A stretch of 64,000 nt of DNA from GWE2-42-39 sp963668595 (lineage in GTDB: Bacteria; Bacteroidota; Bacteroidia; Bacteroidales; Prolixibacteraceae): NCBI GenBank assembly GCA_963668595.1, contig OY764876.1:4030001-4094000 (forward strand), given 5' to 3'. This document shows positions 1-8,496 of the stretch, one piece after another (position 1 is the stretch's first letter; every line of letters starts with the position of its first letter). The position numbers and the translations under genes were made by a program. The notes below the pieces were generated by a model. That model saw only the letters and a program-made list of their open reading frames with translations. It had not been told where the DNA came from and ran no database searches.

Positions 1-1
1 C

Positions 2-490
2 TATTATCGCGATGAATACACCTGGAAAGATACCAAACAGTTATTGGTCCTGTTGATTGAGTCGGTGAGCAAAGGGGGCAATTTATTGCTGAATGTGGGC
101 CCAACTGCTCGTGGTGTATTTGACGAACGGGCTAATTCTGCTCTGGAGTCAATGGGTGAATGGATGAAATACAATAATCGTTCTATTTATGGTTGTACCG
201 AAGCACCGTCAGAATTTAAAGCCCCGGATCATAGTTTACTTACCTATAATCCTGCCACTAATCGTTTGTATGTTCACTTGCTCGATTATCCATTACAAAA
301 CTATACACTACCTGGTTACAAAGGGAAAGTGAAATATGCACAGTTTTTACATGATGCATCTGAGATTCATATTGGAGAACGGAGTGGTCACTGGCTGAAG
401 GAAGATGAAGATGCCAATGATTTGAATTTACGTTTACCTGTTACGAAACCAAATGTGGAAATACCGGTAATTGAATTATTTTTGGAGTGA
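2..490 (+). CDS. Alpha-L-fucosidase (GH29), C-terminal part only
   Basis: This is the last 162 residues of a gene that begins before the window; the frame is open from base 2. The segment SKGGNLLLNVGPTARG followed by an acidic/aromatic stretch and SIYGCTEAP is typical of the end of the GH29 catalytic barrel and the start of the C-terminal beta-sandwich. GH29 enzymes are retaining fucosidases that release terminal L-fucose from host or algal glycans, normally in the periplasm of Bacteroidota. The nucleophile and signal peptide lie outside the window and cannot be checked. A secreted sugar isomerase-like gene follows 47 bases downstream, consistent with a glycan-use locus. Confidence 0.88.
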   Translation, partial: YYRDEYTWKDTKQLLVLLIESVSKGGNLLLNVGPTARGVFDERANSALESMGEWMKYNNRSIYGCTEAPSEFKAPDHSLLTYNPATNRLYVHLLDYPLQNYTLPGYKGKVKYAQFLHDASEIHIGERSGHWLKEDEDANDLNLRLPVTKPNVEIPVIELFLE

Positions 491-537
491 GTTTAAACCA
501 TTTTCATACTAAATCTATTTTAATAATCTTAATTACC

Positions 538-1374
538 ATGAGTAAAATCGTTACGACACTGTTGTTTGCATTGTTGTTTTCTTTTTCAATGCAGGCGCAG
601 CAGACCGAGCGTCCGGGGCCGCAGCCAGCACCGGAAACCGGAGAGAAATTTAAGGTAGGCATGGCCGGTTACACCTTCGCAAAATTCGATTTGGACAAAA
701 CCCTTGAAACCATGAAGCGTGCCGATGTACACTACCTTTGCATCAAGGATTTTCATTTGCCATTTAAAAGTACCGATGCCGAAATTGCTGCTTTTCATGC
801 TAAACTGAAAGAAAATGGCGTGACAGGTTATGCTGTGGGGCCGATTTACATGAAAACCGAAGCGGAGGTGGATAATGCTTTTGAATATGCCCGGCGAGTA
901 GGGGTGAAGTTGATTGTGGGCGTTCCAAATTATGAGTTGTTGCCGTACGTTGACAAAAAAGTGAAGGAATACGGGTTCAATTATGCGATTCATTTACACG
1001 GACCGGATATTAAAATTTATCCTGATGCTGAAGATGTGTGGAATCACGTAAAAGATTTGGATCCTCGTATTGGGATGTGTCTGGATATTGGTCACGATAC
1101 CCGCAATGGAAAAGATCCGGTTGCTGACTTGAAAAAATATCAAACCCGTGTGTTCGATATTCATATTAAGGATGTTACCGGCACAACCAAATTGGGCTAT
1201 TCATTAGAAGTTGGTCGTGGTGTTATCGATTTTCCGGCTTTTGTGAAAATGCTTCGGAAGGTTGGTTACAGCGGAGTTTGTAGTCTGGAACACGAAAAAG
1301 ATATGGATAATCCGTTTATGGGTATTGCTGAGTCGATAGGATACTTTCGGGGAATTATCGAAGCTACGAAGTAA
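538..1374 (+). CDS. Secreted sugar phosphate isomerase/epimerase-like TIM-barrel protein
   Basis: 278 residues. The ATG at 538 is chosen because it starts a classical signal peptide (basic N-terminus, LLFALLFSF core, cut near MQAQ); an in-frame GTG at 487 would overlap the fucosidase stop and add a non-signal leader. The body is a xylose-isomerase-like TIM barrel (AP endonuclease 2 superfamily): a metal site is suggested by CLDIGHD, FDIHIKD and SLEHEKD. Family members isomerise or epimerise sugars, but many secreted Bacteroidota versions next to DUF1080 or glycosidase genes have no proven substrate. It probably acts in the periplasm on a sugar released by neighbouring glycosidases; the reaction is not assignable from sequence. 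Confidence 0.85.
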   Translation: MSKIVTTLLFALLFSFSMQAQQTERPGPQPAPETGEKFKVGMAGYTFAKFDLDKTLETMKRADVHYLCIKDFHLPFKSTDAEIAAFHAKLKENGVTGYAVGPIYMKTEAEVDNAFEYARRVGVKLIVGVPNYELLPYVDKKVKEYGFNYAIHLHGPDIKIYPDAEDVWNHVKDLDPRIGMCLDIGHDTRNGKDPVADLKKYQTRVFDIHIKDVTGTTKLGYSLEVGRGVIDFPAFVKMLRKVGYSGVCSLEHEKDMDNPFMGIAESIGYFRGIIEATK

Positions 1375-1404
1375 AAAAGTAATTTTCAGAAAAAAAATAG
1401 AAAA

Positions 1405-1436
1405 GGCTGCATCCAAAATGGAATGCAGCCTTTTTT
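1405..1436. terminator. Bidirectional terminator between isomerase and gdhA
   Basis: GGCTGCAT (1405-1412) pairs with ATGCAGCC (1423-1430) and is flanked by T-runs in both directions, so it can end both the plus-strand isomerase gene and the minus-strand gdhA gene. Confidence 0.8.
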
Positions 1437-1466
1437 CGCTATTTATGTACTGACTGAATGAATATC

Positions 1467-2828
1467 CTATACATATCCCTGGGCAATCATTGCATCGGCA
1501 ACTTTTACGAAACCACCAATGTTGGCGCCCATTACATAATTAACATAGCCATCGTTTTGCGTGCCGTATTTAACACACATTGCATGAATATTTTTCATGA
1601 TGGTATGCAACCGTTCGTCCACTTCTTCTCGCGACCAGTTTAAGCGCATACTGTTTTGTGTCATTTCCAGACCCGATACAGCAACCCCTCCTGCATTAGC
1701 AGCTTTGCCCGGGGCAAAGAAGATTTTTTCGCGGGTGAAGAATTTTACTGCCGCTTCGGTACATCCCATGTTTGAAGTTTCTACAACGAATTTACATCCG
1801 TTTGCAGCCAGCTTTTCTGCATCGTCAATATCCAGTTCGTTCTGAATTGCACACGGGAAAGCCATGTCAACTTTCACTTCCCATGGTTTTTGGCCCGGAT
1901 AGAAAGTAGCATTCGGGAAACGTTCGGCATACGGAGCAACTATGTCGTTGTTCGATGAACGAAGTTCGAGCATATAGTCCCATTTCTCTTCGGTACCCAC
2001 ACCGTCCGGATCGTAAATGTATCCGTCAGGTCCAGAGATAGTCACCACTTTTGCTCCCAATTGAGACGCTTTCATTGCAACTCCCCACGAAACATTGCCA
2101 AAGCCAGATACGGCAACTTTTTTACCTTCCATTGATTCACCTGAAATTTTCAGCATTTCAACAGCAAAATATGCTGAACCGAAACCTGTTGCTTCAGGGC
2201 GAATCAGTGAGCCGCCCCATTCAATCCCTTTACCAGTGAGAACACCGGTAAATTCGTTGCGGAGACGTTTGTACTGTCCGAATAAATAGCCGATTTCACG
2301 TCCGCCTACGCCAATGTCTCCTGCCGGTACGTCGGTGTTTGGACCAATGTGGCGCTGCAATTCAGTCATAAAGCTCTGGCAAAAGCGCATTACTTCGTTG
2401 TCGCTTTTGTTTTTCGGGTCGAAGTCGGAACCACCTTTTCCTCCACCCATAGGCAGACTGGTAAGGCTGTTTTTTAAGGTTTGCTCGAAGGCGAGAAATT
2501 TAAGTGAGCCCTCGCTGACGGTCGGGTGAAACCGCAAACCGCCTTTGTATGGGCCTATAGCTGAGTTCATCTCGACGCGGAAGCCACGATTTACGTGCAC
2601 ATTTCCACGGTCGTCCACCCACGGTACCCGGAACGAGATCACCCTTTCAGGTTCTACCATACGTTCCAGAATCTTTGCTTTCAGATAACGGGGGTTGGCA
2701 AGCAGAAACGGAGCCAACGATTCCACCACTTCGTGTACGGCCTGGTGGAACTCTTTCTGATGAGGATCTCTGGCTTTTACATATTCCATGAAATCCTCTA
2801 CAAACTGTTCAGTGTTGTTCTGATACAT
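1467..2828 (-). CDS. gdhA: NADP-type glutamate dehydrogenase
   Basis: 453 residues, the usual length of hexameric bacterial glutamate dehydrogenases. It interconverts 2-oxoglutarate plus ammonia and glutamate in the cytoplasm. Visible signatures are the substrate/lysine region GPYKGGLRFHP, the catalytic-lysine loop LPMGGGKGGSDFDPK, PAGDIGVGGREIGY, and the Rossmann segment VAVSGFGNVSWGVA. The GFGNV form and overall similarity fit the family that includes E. coli GdhA, which is NADP-dependent; cofactor choice is inferred. It is monocistronic, with a terminator shared with the convergent upstream gene. With the type II glutamine synthetase at 7.5-8.5 kb, the window carries two main ammonia assimilation enzymes. 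Confidence 0.97.
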   Translation of the reverse strand: MYQNNTEQFVEDFMEYVKARDPHQKEFHQAVHEVVESLAPFLLANPRYLKAKILERMVEPERVISFRVPWVDDRGNVHVNRGFRVEMNSAIGPYKGGLRFHPTVSEGSLKFLAFEQTLKNSLTSLPMGGGKGGSDFDPKNKSDNEVMRFCQSFMTELQRHIGPNTDVPAGDIGVGGREIGYLFGQYKRLRNEFTGVLTGKGIEWGGSLIRPEATGFGSAYFAVEMLKISGESMEGKKVAVSGFGNVSWGVAMKASQLGAKVVTISGPDGYIYDPDGVGTEEKWDYMLELRSSNNDIVAPYAERFPNATFYPGQKPWEVKVDMAFPCAIQNELDIDDAEKLAANGCKFVVETSNMGCTEAAVKFFTREKIFFAPGKAANAGGVAVSGLEMTQNSMRLNWSREEVDERLHTIMKNIHAMCVKYGTQNDGYVNYVMGANIGGFVKVADAMIAQGYV

Positions 2829-3188
2829 ATCGTTAAAGATTTAGATGGTGAAAGGTCGAAAAACAAATTATTCTGTACAAGCTGTTCTTGAACATTATTT
2901 TGAAACTGCGACTTCTGGATTATTACAAACTCCTTCTTTTTTTGAATGAGAAATTAAAGAAAAAGCACACTTTTTTATCAAAATGTCACAACCTGATCTT
3001 GGTCATCTTTTTGTCGCCGCGTGTTTTTGTCATTTTGCTCGTGAAAGTGTGTGATTTTTATTTCATGAATGTGATCATTCGTGTGTGAGGAATCCGATTT
3101 CTGCGGTTGTGATTCTAATCGTAGTTGAGAGTTTTTTGCATTCATTTTTTACAAAATAGTATCGGCGTGTCGTTTTTCCAGAATATTG
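2829..3188. other. Intergenic region between gdhA and the cyclophilin gene
   Basis: About 390 AT-rich bases separate the two divergent start codons. I see no conserved gene here; short open frames on the plus strand look like chance. It should hold both promoters: one TAnnTTTG element is clear for the cyclophilin gene (3189-3196). On the gdhA side only an imperfect element with a one-base-short spacer (complement of CAAATTA near 2863-2869) is visible. Confidence 0.5.
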
Positions 3189-3196
3189 TACCTTTG
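3189..3196 (+). promoter_or_regulatory. Predicted -7 element for the cyclophilin gene
   Basis: TACCTTTG matches the Bacteroidota -7 consensus TAnnTTTG exactly and lies 27 bases before the ATG. No clear -33 TTG is present at the usual spacing. Confidence 0.55.
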
Positions 3197-3222
3197 CATC
3201 AGAAATTTAAAACAGACGAAAA

Positions 3223-3660
3223 ATGAAACAAGCAGAAATTCATACCAGCAAAGGAGTGATGAAAGTGCGTTTTTACGAAGAAGATGCTCCGGGAACTGTT
3301 GCAAACTTTATCAAATTATCGGAAAACGGTTTTTACGATGGGTTGACTTTTCACCGTGTGATCCCGAATTTTGTTATTCAGGGTGGCTGTCCGAACGGAA
3401 CAGGAGCCGGTGGCCCTGGTTATACAATTAAATGTGAGTTGACAGGTGGCAATCAGTATCACGATCGCGGAGTATTGTCGATGGCTCATGCCGGACGCAA
3501 TACCGGTGGTTCGCAATTTTTCATCTGCCATAGCCGGCAAAATACAGCCCATTTGGATCGCAATCATACTTGTTTTGGCCGCGTTTACGAGGGTTTAGAG
3601 GTGATTGATGCCATTCGTCAAGGCGATTTAATCGAAAAAATTGTTATTACAGAAGAATAG
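3223..3660 (+). CDS. Cyclophilin-type peptidyl-prolyl cis-trans isomerase
   Basis: 145 residues with no signal peptide, so a compact cytoplasmic cyclophilin. It catalyses cis-trans isomerisation of Xaa-Pro bonds during folding. The active-site arginine is in FHRVIPNFVIQGG, followed by the cyclophilin core GGSQFFICHS and HTCFGRVYEGL. The substrate-pocket loop reads NTAHLDRNHTCFG. It is monocistronic, with a TAnnTTTG promoter element upstream and a strong terminator downstream. Confidence 0.95.
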   Translation: MKQAEIHTSKGVMKVRFYEEDAPGTVANFIKLSENGFYDGLTFHRVIPNFVIQGGCPNGTGAGGPGYTIKCELTGGNQYHDRGVLSMAHAGRNTGGSQFFICHSRQNTAHLDRNHTCFGRVYEGLEVIDAIRQGDLIEKIVITEE

Positions 3661-3682
3661 TATTCTGAATAGAAGGAATTAA

Positions 3683-3716
3683 AAATCCGGTCGCTTAAGT
3701 GGCCGGATTTTTTTTG
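3683..3716 (+). terminator. Rho-independent terminator after the cyclophilin gene
   Basis: AAATCCGG (3683-3690) pairs with CCGGATTT (3703-3710), followed by a T-run. Confidence 0.85.
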
Positions 3717-3788
3717 TTATTGATGTTAAGTTTCTGTTTGGATTTTAAAATGAAAATGCTTTCACTCTTCTTCAGAAATAAAAAAACA

Positions 3789-3796
3789 TACTTTTG
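3789..3796 (+). promoter_or_regulatory. Predicted -7 element of the MFS gene, very close to its start codon
   Basis: TACTTTTG matches TAnnTTTG exactly and ends only 7 bases before the ATG at 3804. If used, transcription would begin at or just before the start codon, giving a leaderless or nearly leaderless mRNA. No -33 TTG is seen at standard spacing. Confidence 0.45.
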
Positions 3797-3803
3797 AAGC
3801 ATC

Positions 3804-5153
3804 ATGACGGGCATTAAACAGCGATATAATCGTTTCCCTTTTGATCCGGCACGCTCGCCGGTATTCTACGGGTGGGTCATTGTCGTATTGGGGACATTGG
3901 GCGTAATCATGAGTGCGCCCGGACAAACTACGGGGGTTTCAACCTTTACCGATTACCTGATTAATGCCTTTGGGCTTACCCGAAATCAGCTAAGTACTGC
4001 ATATTTAATCGGAACTCTGGGAAGTTCGCTTTTTATTGCCCGGGTTGGGCGTTTGTATGATCGGTTGGGTTCTCGCTGGATGGGGATTATGACTACTTGG
4101 GTGATGGGACTGGCCTTGTTGCTTTTAAGTCAATCTGATCGTCTTGCTTTTGGTTTTGCCCGCTCCTTTGGGTTGGAATCATTTCAGTTGCCTGTTAGTT
4201 TATTGGTTTTAGTAATTGGCTTTTTTGTGTTGCGGTTGTCGGGACAAGGTGCTCTGACCATGCTTTCGCGCAACATGATTATGAAATGGTTTATTTCGCG
4301 ACGCGGTTTGGCTGGTGGAATCAGTAGTGTGTTTGTTTCGCTTGGTTTTTCGGTTGCTCCACTTTTATACGATCGGCTGATTGAAGGAAATTCGTGGCGG
4401 ATGGCCTGGATAATTATAGCAATGGTGGCCGGTTTTGGCTTTTCGCTGATTATATTTCTTTTCTTTCGCGATAATCCGGAAGATTGTGGTTTGGAGCCTG
4501 ACGGAAAAATGAAGAAAGGAGCTGCTCTCGACAATGTAATTGTGCGGGCATTGCATCAATATACTCCGGGGGAAGCACGTAAAACGTTTGCTTTGTGGGC
4601 TTTTACTGCTCCCCTGGCATTGCATGCGATGGCTGTAACGGGATTCATCTTTAATGTAGTGTCGATTTTTGGTGAGGCCGGAATGGATAAAATGACTGCC
4701 TTGTCGATTTTTGTGCCGTCGTCGCTGGTTGCTGTTGTGGTGACTCTCACTGGTGGGTATTTGAGCGACTACGTAAAATTGAAAAAGCTGCTGATTGCAA
4801 TGATATTTGGGCAGATGCTGAGTTTGCTGAGCCTGGCAAATCTTTCGCCGGGGCCTTTCTATTATTTGCTGTTTATTGGCGATGGTATTGCTAATGGTTT
4901 GTATGCTGTGTTGATTGGTGTGGCGTGGCCTCGCTTTTTTGGCCGAAAATACCTGGGCGAAATCAGTGGCTTATCCATGTCGGTGGTAATGTTTTTCAGT
5001 GCTCTTGGTCCTCTTTTATATAGTTTGTCGCTTACTCAACTGGGCTCGTATGCTCCTGCTGCCTGGTTTTCTTTTCTGCTTTGTGCTGTTTGTGTTGTTG
5101 CTGCGCTGAAAGCCGATAATCCTCAGGAAAAAATAAAAGCTGATTCGGTCTAA
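3804..5153 (+). CDS. Major facilitator superfamily transporter
   Basis: 449 residues with about twelve hydrophobic segments and a short cytoplasmic N-terminus ending in SPVFYGWVIVVLG, a start often seen in the oxalate/formate antiporter-like and monocarboxylate-type MFS branch. The inter-helix loop GRLYDRLGSRW fits the MFS motif A region between helices 2 and 3. It sits in the inner membrane and should move a small solute, perhaps an organic anion, but the substrate cannot be read from sequence. It is flanked by a terminator upstream and a new promoter downstream, so it is probably a single-gene transcript. Confidence 0.88.
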   Translation: MTGIKQRYNRFPFDPARSPVFYGWVIVVLGTLGVIMSAPGQTTGVSTFTDYLINAFGLTRNQLSTAYLIGTLGSSLFIARVGRLYDRLGSRWMGIMTTWVMGLALLLLSQSDRLAFGFARSFGLESFQLPVSLLVLVIGFFVLRLSGQGALTMLSRNMIMKWFISRRGLAGGISSVFVSLGFSVAPLLYDRLIEGNSWRMAWIIIAMVAGFGFSLIIFLFFRDNPEDCGLEPDGKMKKGAALDNVIVRALHQYTPGEARKTFALWAFTAPLALHAMAVTGFIFNVVSIFGEAGMDKMTALSIFVPSSLVAVVVTLTGGYLSDYVKLKKLLIAMIFGQMLSLLSLANLSPGPFYYLLFIGDGIANGLYAVLIGVAWPRFFGRKYLGEISGLSMSVVMFFSALGPLLYSLSLTQLGSYAPAAWFSFLLCAVCVVAALKADNPQEKIKADSV

Positions 5154-5199
5154 TTCTGAAATAATTCGTGCTGATTCGGCGAACGCTTCCTTGTTTTTA

Positions 5200-5207
5200 T
5201 ATCTTTG
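5200..5207 (+). promoter_or_regulatory. Predicted -7 element for the DUF1080 fusion gene
   Basis: TATCTTTG is a perfect TAnnTTTG element 27 bases before the start codon at 5235. Confidence 0.55.
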
Positions 5208-5234
5208 TTAATCACAACCTAAGACGATAAAACC

Positions 5235-6713
5235 ATGAATAAACTACGATTGCTTGCCGTGTTAATATTAGCCCTGAATTTTCTTGTTTCGTGCCATTCG
5301 GGCGATGAAAAATGGACTGAATTGTTTAATGGTAAAGATTTGACTGGCTGGAAAGCTTTTGAAAATCCGGAGTCTTTCCGGGTGGTCGATGGATTGCTTG
5401 CTTGCGATGGTTCGCGTAGCCATCTGTTTTATGTGGGCGATTACAAAAAAGGAGTGTTCCGTAATTTTGAACTTGTTGCTGAAGTGAAAACGATGCCGGG
5501 AGCAAATTCCGGAATATTTTTCCATACTCAGGATCAGGAAGCAGGAGCATTGTTGCGTGGTTACGAGGTGCAAATCAATAATTCATACGAGCGCGAAGAT
5601 GATTTTCAGGAATTAAGAAAAACAGGGAGTTTATATGGAATCAGAAATGTATATTATCCGACGGTTAAAGATGAAGAATGGTTCGAACTGAAAGTGAGGG
5701 TAGTTGAAAATCAGTGCCAAATTTGGGTGAATGGAACGCAGGTGGTCGATTATATTCAGCCTGATTCGCCGTACCGGCCGGAAAATGATGCATGGCAGGT
5801 GTTTAGTACAGGGCGTATTGCTTTGCAATGTCACGATGAGCAGAGCAAGGTGTTCTTTAAAAGTATTCGCGTCCGTCCTTTGGCAAAAGAAGAAAAACGG
5901 GTTCCGCCAATGTCTGATGAATGGGATCGGAAAGTGACCAAGTTGCATCACGAGAATTTTCCGCTAATTGATTTGCATACACATCTGAAAGGAGGTTTGA
6001 CGCTGGATGAGGTGATTGCGAATTCGCTGAAGCTGGGAATTAATTATGGCGTGGCTCCTAATTGCGGACTAAAATTTCCGGTAACTGACGATGCGTCGCT
6101 GGCAGCTTACATGGATACGGTCGCCAGTCGGCCTATTTTTCGTGGAATGCAAGCCGAAGGTCGCGAGTGGATTACGCTGTTCTCGCCGGAAGCTGTTGCC
6201 CGTTTCGATTATGTTTTTACAGATGCAATGACCTGGTCAGATCACAAAGGAAGGAGAATGCGGCTTTGGATTCCTGAAGAAGTTTTTGTGGACGATCCGC
6301 AGGAGTTTATGGACGAACTGGTTTCGAAGATAGAAGCGATTTTTTCACAGGAGCCTGTTGATATATATGTAAATCCAACTTTCTTGCCTGCTGTAGTTGC
6401 TGATAGGTACGATGAATTGTGGACGAATGAACGCATTGATCGGGTTGTGAAAGTGCTTGCAGAAAATAATGTAGCACTCGAAATCAATGCGCGCTACCGG
6501 ATTCCGTCAGAAAAAATTCTACGGAAAGCAAAAGAAGCCGGGGTGCATTTTACGTTCGGGACGAATAATACAGGAAATGACTTGGGTACACTTGATTATT
6601 GTTTTGAGATGCAACAGGTGCTCGGTTTGACCTACAAAGATATGTTTGTGCCACGTAAGCAGAATGAAAAACCTGTTATGCAGAAAGGTTTTCCTTCGAA
6701 GATTACAGGATAA
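5235..6713 (+). CDS. Fusion lipoprotein: DUF1080 (3-keto-disaccharide hydrolase fold) plus metal-dependent hydrolase domain
   Basis: 492 residues with a lipoprotein signal ending at LNFLVSC (Cys20). Residues about 27-215 form a DUF1080 concanavalin-like sandwich (WTELFNGKDLTGWKAF, ANSGIFFHTQD, GYEVQINNSY, SFRVVDGLLACDG). DUF1080 members hydrolyse 3-keto-glycosides or bind glycans. Residues about 240-480 form a second domain opening with FPLIDLHTHLKGGLTLDEV, whose HxH motif and later TFGTNNTG suggest a PHP/amidohydrolase-like metal enzyme. The two-domain order is unusual for DUF1080 proteins. It is probably attached to the periplasmic or outer face of the outer membrane. Substrate is unknown; a sugar-derived lactone or ester is one guess. 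Confidence 0.82.
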   Translation: MNKLRLLAVLILALNFLVSCHSGDEKWTELFNGKDLTGWKAFENPESFRVVDGLLACDGSRSHLFYVGDYKKGVFRNFELVAEVKTMPGANSGIFFHTQDQEAGALLRGYEVQINNSYEREDDFQELRKTGSLYGIRNVYYPTVKDEEWFELKVRVVENQCQIWVNGTQVVDYIQPDSPYRPENDAWQVFSTGRIALQCHDEQSKVFFKSIRVRPLAKEEKRVPPMSDEWDRKVTKLHHENFPLIDLHTHLKGGLTLDEVIANSLKLGINYGVAPNCGLKFPVTDDASLAAYMDTVASRPIFRGMQAEGREWITLFSPEAVARFDYVFTDAMTWSDHKGRRMRLWIPEEVFVDDPQEFMDELVSKIEAIFSQEPVDIYVNPTFLPAVVADRYDELWTNERIDRVVKVLAENNVALEINARYRIPSEKILRKAKEAGVHFTFGTNNTGNDLGTLDYCFEMQQVLGLTYKDMFVPRKQNEKPVMQKGFPSKITG

Positions 6714-6737
6714 ATAATATTGCAAAACAATTATTTT

Positions 6738-7187
6738 ATGAAAATAAATTCGAAAAAAGAATCTGCCAGAGTCGTTGCTGCAAAAGGTTTTTTCGATCAA
6801 TACAATTGTTGTCAGGCGGTGTTGCTTGCTTTTGCGGATGAATTGCCTTTTGAAGAGAAGAGTCTTCTGAGGCTGACTGCAGGAATGGGGGGAGGAATGT
6901 GTCGTGGTGCAGTGTGTGGCGCGGTGTCTGCTGCTTGCATGATTGTTGGTTCACGTCAGCAATTTCGGTCAGGGAATCAGGAAGAAAAAGCTCAGTTGAA
7001 AGCAGAAGTGCGTCGGTTTTATACTCTTTTTCAGGAAAAATGCGGAGCGTTGGATTGCAAAGATTTAATAGGTTTTGATTTGAATATTCCGGAAGAAGCA
7101 GAAAAAGCCAGAGCGGCCGGTGCATTTGATCAGATGTGTCCGAATTTTGTTGCTTCTTCGGTCCAAATTATTGAAGAGCATTTTTGA
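6738..7187 (+). CDS. C_GCAxxG_C_C family putative redox protein
   Basis: 149 residues starting at the ATG at 6738, 24 bases after the previous stop; an upstream in-frame TTG at 6720 is less likely. The cysteine pattern is the family hallmark: NCCQAV near residue 30, GGGMCRGAVCGAVSAAC near 55-70, then CGALDCKDLIG and a late MCPNFV. This family (PF09719-type) is thought to be redox-active or metal-binding in anaerobes, but no reaction is established. No signal peptide, so cytoplasmic. A DUF2892 membrane protein follows 50 bases on, probably co-transcribed. Confidence 0.88.
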   Translation: MKINSKKESARVVAAKGFFDQYNCCQAVLLAFADELPFEEKSLLRLTAGMGGGMCRGAVCGAVSAACMIVGSRQQFRSGNQEEKAQLKAEVRRFYTLFQEKCGALDCKDLIGFDLNIPEEAEKARAAGAFDQMCPNFVASSVQIIEEHF

Positions 7188-7237
7188 ACAAGAAATCCTT
7201 CTGTTCGTTAAAGTGATTGAATATTAAATCAATCATT

Positions 7238-7429
7238 ATGAAATGTAATGTAGGAACAACTGATCGCCTGGTTCGCATTGTGATCGGCTTGGCTTTATTA
7301 GCCGCAGGAGTAATCTTCAATAGTTTCTGGGGGTTGGTGGGGATTGTTCCCCTGGCAACCGGAATGTTTCGTTGGTGCCCGTTGTATGTGCCGTTTAAAT
7401 GTAGGACAACAAAGGACAAAACTGAATAA
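7238..7429 (+). CDS. DUF2892 family small inner-membrane protein
   Basis: 63 residues from the ATG at 7238. The sequence opens with MKCNVGTTDRLVRIVIGLAL, the typical start of DUF2892 proteins, and has two short hydrophobic segments separated by a tight turn (FWGLVGIVPLATGMF), then WCPLY. Such domains occur alone or fused to rhodanese domains (as in E. coli YgaP) and are often linked to sulfur or redox handling. Function is unproven; pairing with a cysteine-rich protein agrees with a redox role. A bidirectional terminator follows at once. Confidence 0.88.
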   Translation: MKCNVGTTDRLVRIVIGLALLAAGVIFNSFWGLVGIVPLATGMFRWCPLYVPFKCRTTKDKTE

Positions 7430-7432
7430 AAA

Positions 7433-7465
7433 AAGAAAGCTGCCAGACGTGCTGACAGCTTTCTT
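7433..7465. terminator. Bidirectional terminator between DUF2892 gene and glutamine synthetase
   Basis: AAGAAAGCTG (7433-7442) pairs with CAGCTTTCTT (7456-7465); an A-run precedes it, giving a T-run on the minus strand. Confidence 0.8.
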
Positions 7466-7485
7466 GCAAATATTACAGTAGGTAG

Positions 7486-8496
7486 TTATTTTATTCCGTG
7501 AACGGTTGAGATGATACGCGCTGCAACTTTATAGGGGTCAGCGTTCGATGCAGGACGACGATCTTCCAACCAGCCTTTCCAGCCTGATTCAACTGTTGCT
7601 ACAGGGATACGGATAGATGCTCCGCGGTTTGAAACACCATAGCTGAAATCGTGAATGGATGCAGTTTCGTGTTTTCCGGTCAATCGTTGATCGTTGTATG
7701 CTCCGTAAACTTCCATGTGTTCTTTCACTACCGGACGGAAAGCTTCGCAAATTTTGTCGTACATTTCTTTTGACCCGCAAGTTCTCAATACAGAGTTTGA
7801 GAAGTTGGCGTGCATGCCTGAACCGTTCCAGTCAACGTCTTTTCCAAGTGGTTTTGGATGAAGTTCAATAATCAATCCATAACGTTCAGCAACTCTTTCC
7901 AGTAAATAGCGAGCAACCCAGATTTGGTCACCAGCAGCGCGAGCTCCTTTTGCAAAAATTTGGTATTCCCATTGTCCGCAAGCTACTTCAACATTAATTC
8001 CTTCAATGTTTAATCCTGCTTCAAGGCAAAGATCCAAGTGCTCTTCCACAATGTCACGGCCGTAAACTTTGCCTCCGCCAACACCGCAGTAGTATGGACC
8101 TTGTGGTTTTGGGTAGCCATTTTTCGGGAAGCCAACAGGCATGTTTGTTTCAGGATCATAGATGAAATATTCTTGTTCGAAACCAAACCAGAAGTCTTCA
8201 TCTTCGTCGATGATGGTTGCACGTCCGTTGGTTGCGTGAGGTGTGTGGTCAGCATTCAAAACTTCAGTCATTACCAGATAGCCATTTTTGCGTGCAGGAT
8301 CAGGAAAAATAGCAACAGGTTTAAGCAAACAATCCGATGAGCCACCTTTTGCCTGGTTGGTTGAAGAACCATCAAATGACCAAAGAGGGCAATCTTCGAG
8401 TTTGCCACTGAAATTGTTTACAATTCTTGTTTTACTTCTTAATCCTTGTGTTGGTTCGCTACCATCCAGCCAGATATACTCAAGTTTTGCTTTCAT
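7486..8496 (-). CDS. glnII: Glutamine synthetase, type II (eukaryote-like)
   Basis: 336 residues, much shorter than type I (about 470) or type III (about 700) enzymes and matching GSII. It makes glutamine from glutamate, ammonia and ATP in the cytoplasm. Visible features are the beta-grasp opening EYIWLDGSEPTQGLRSKTR, the WSFDGSSTNQA loop, the FGFEQEYF metal/glutamate region, the NGSGMHANFSN ATP-site segment and the late NRGASIRIP motif. It stands alone between a terminator and a 510-base AT-rich gap. The symbol glnII is by type; some annotators would write glnA. Confidence 0.95.
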   Translation of the reverse strand: MKAKLEYIWLDGSEPTQGLRSKTRIVNNFSGKLEDCPLWSFDGSSTNQAKGGSSDCLLKPVAIFPDPARKNGYLVMTEVLNADHTPHATNGRATIIDEDEDFWFGFEQEYFIYDPETNMPVGFPKNGYPKPQGPYYCGVGGGKVYGRDIVEEHLDLCLEAGLNIEGINVEVACGQWEYQIFAKGARAAGDQIWVARYLLERVAERYGLIIELHPKPLGKDVDWNGSGMHANFSNSVLRTCGSKEMYDKICEAFRPVVKEHMEVYGAYNDQRLTGKHETASIHDFSYGVSNRGASIRIPVATVESGWKGWLEDRRPASNADPYKVAARIISTVHGIK

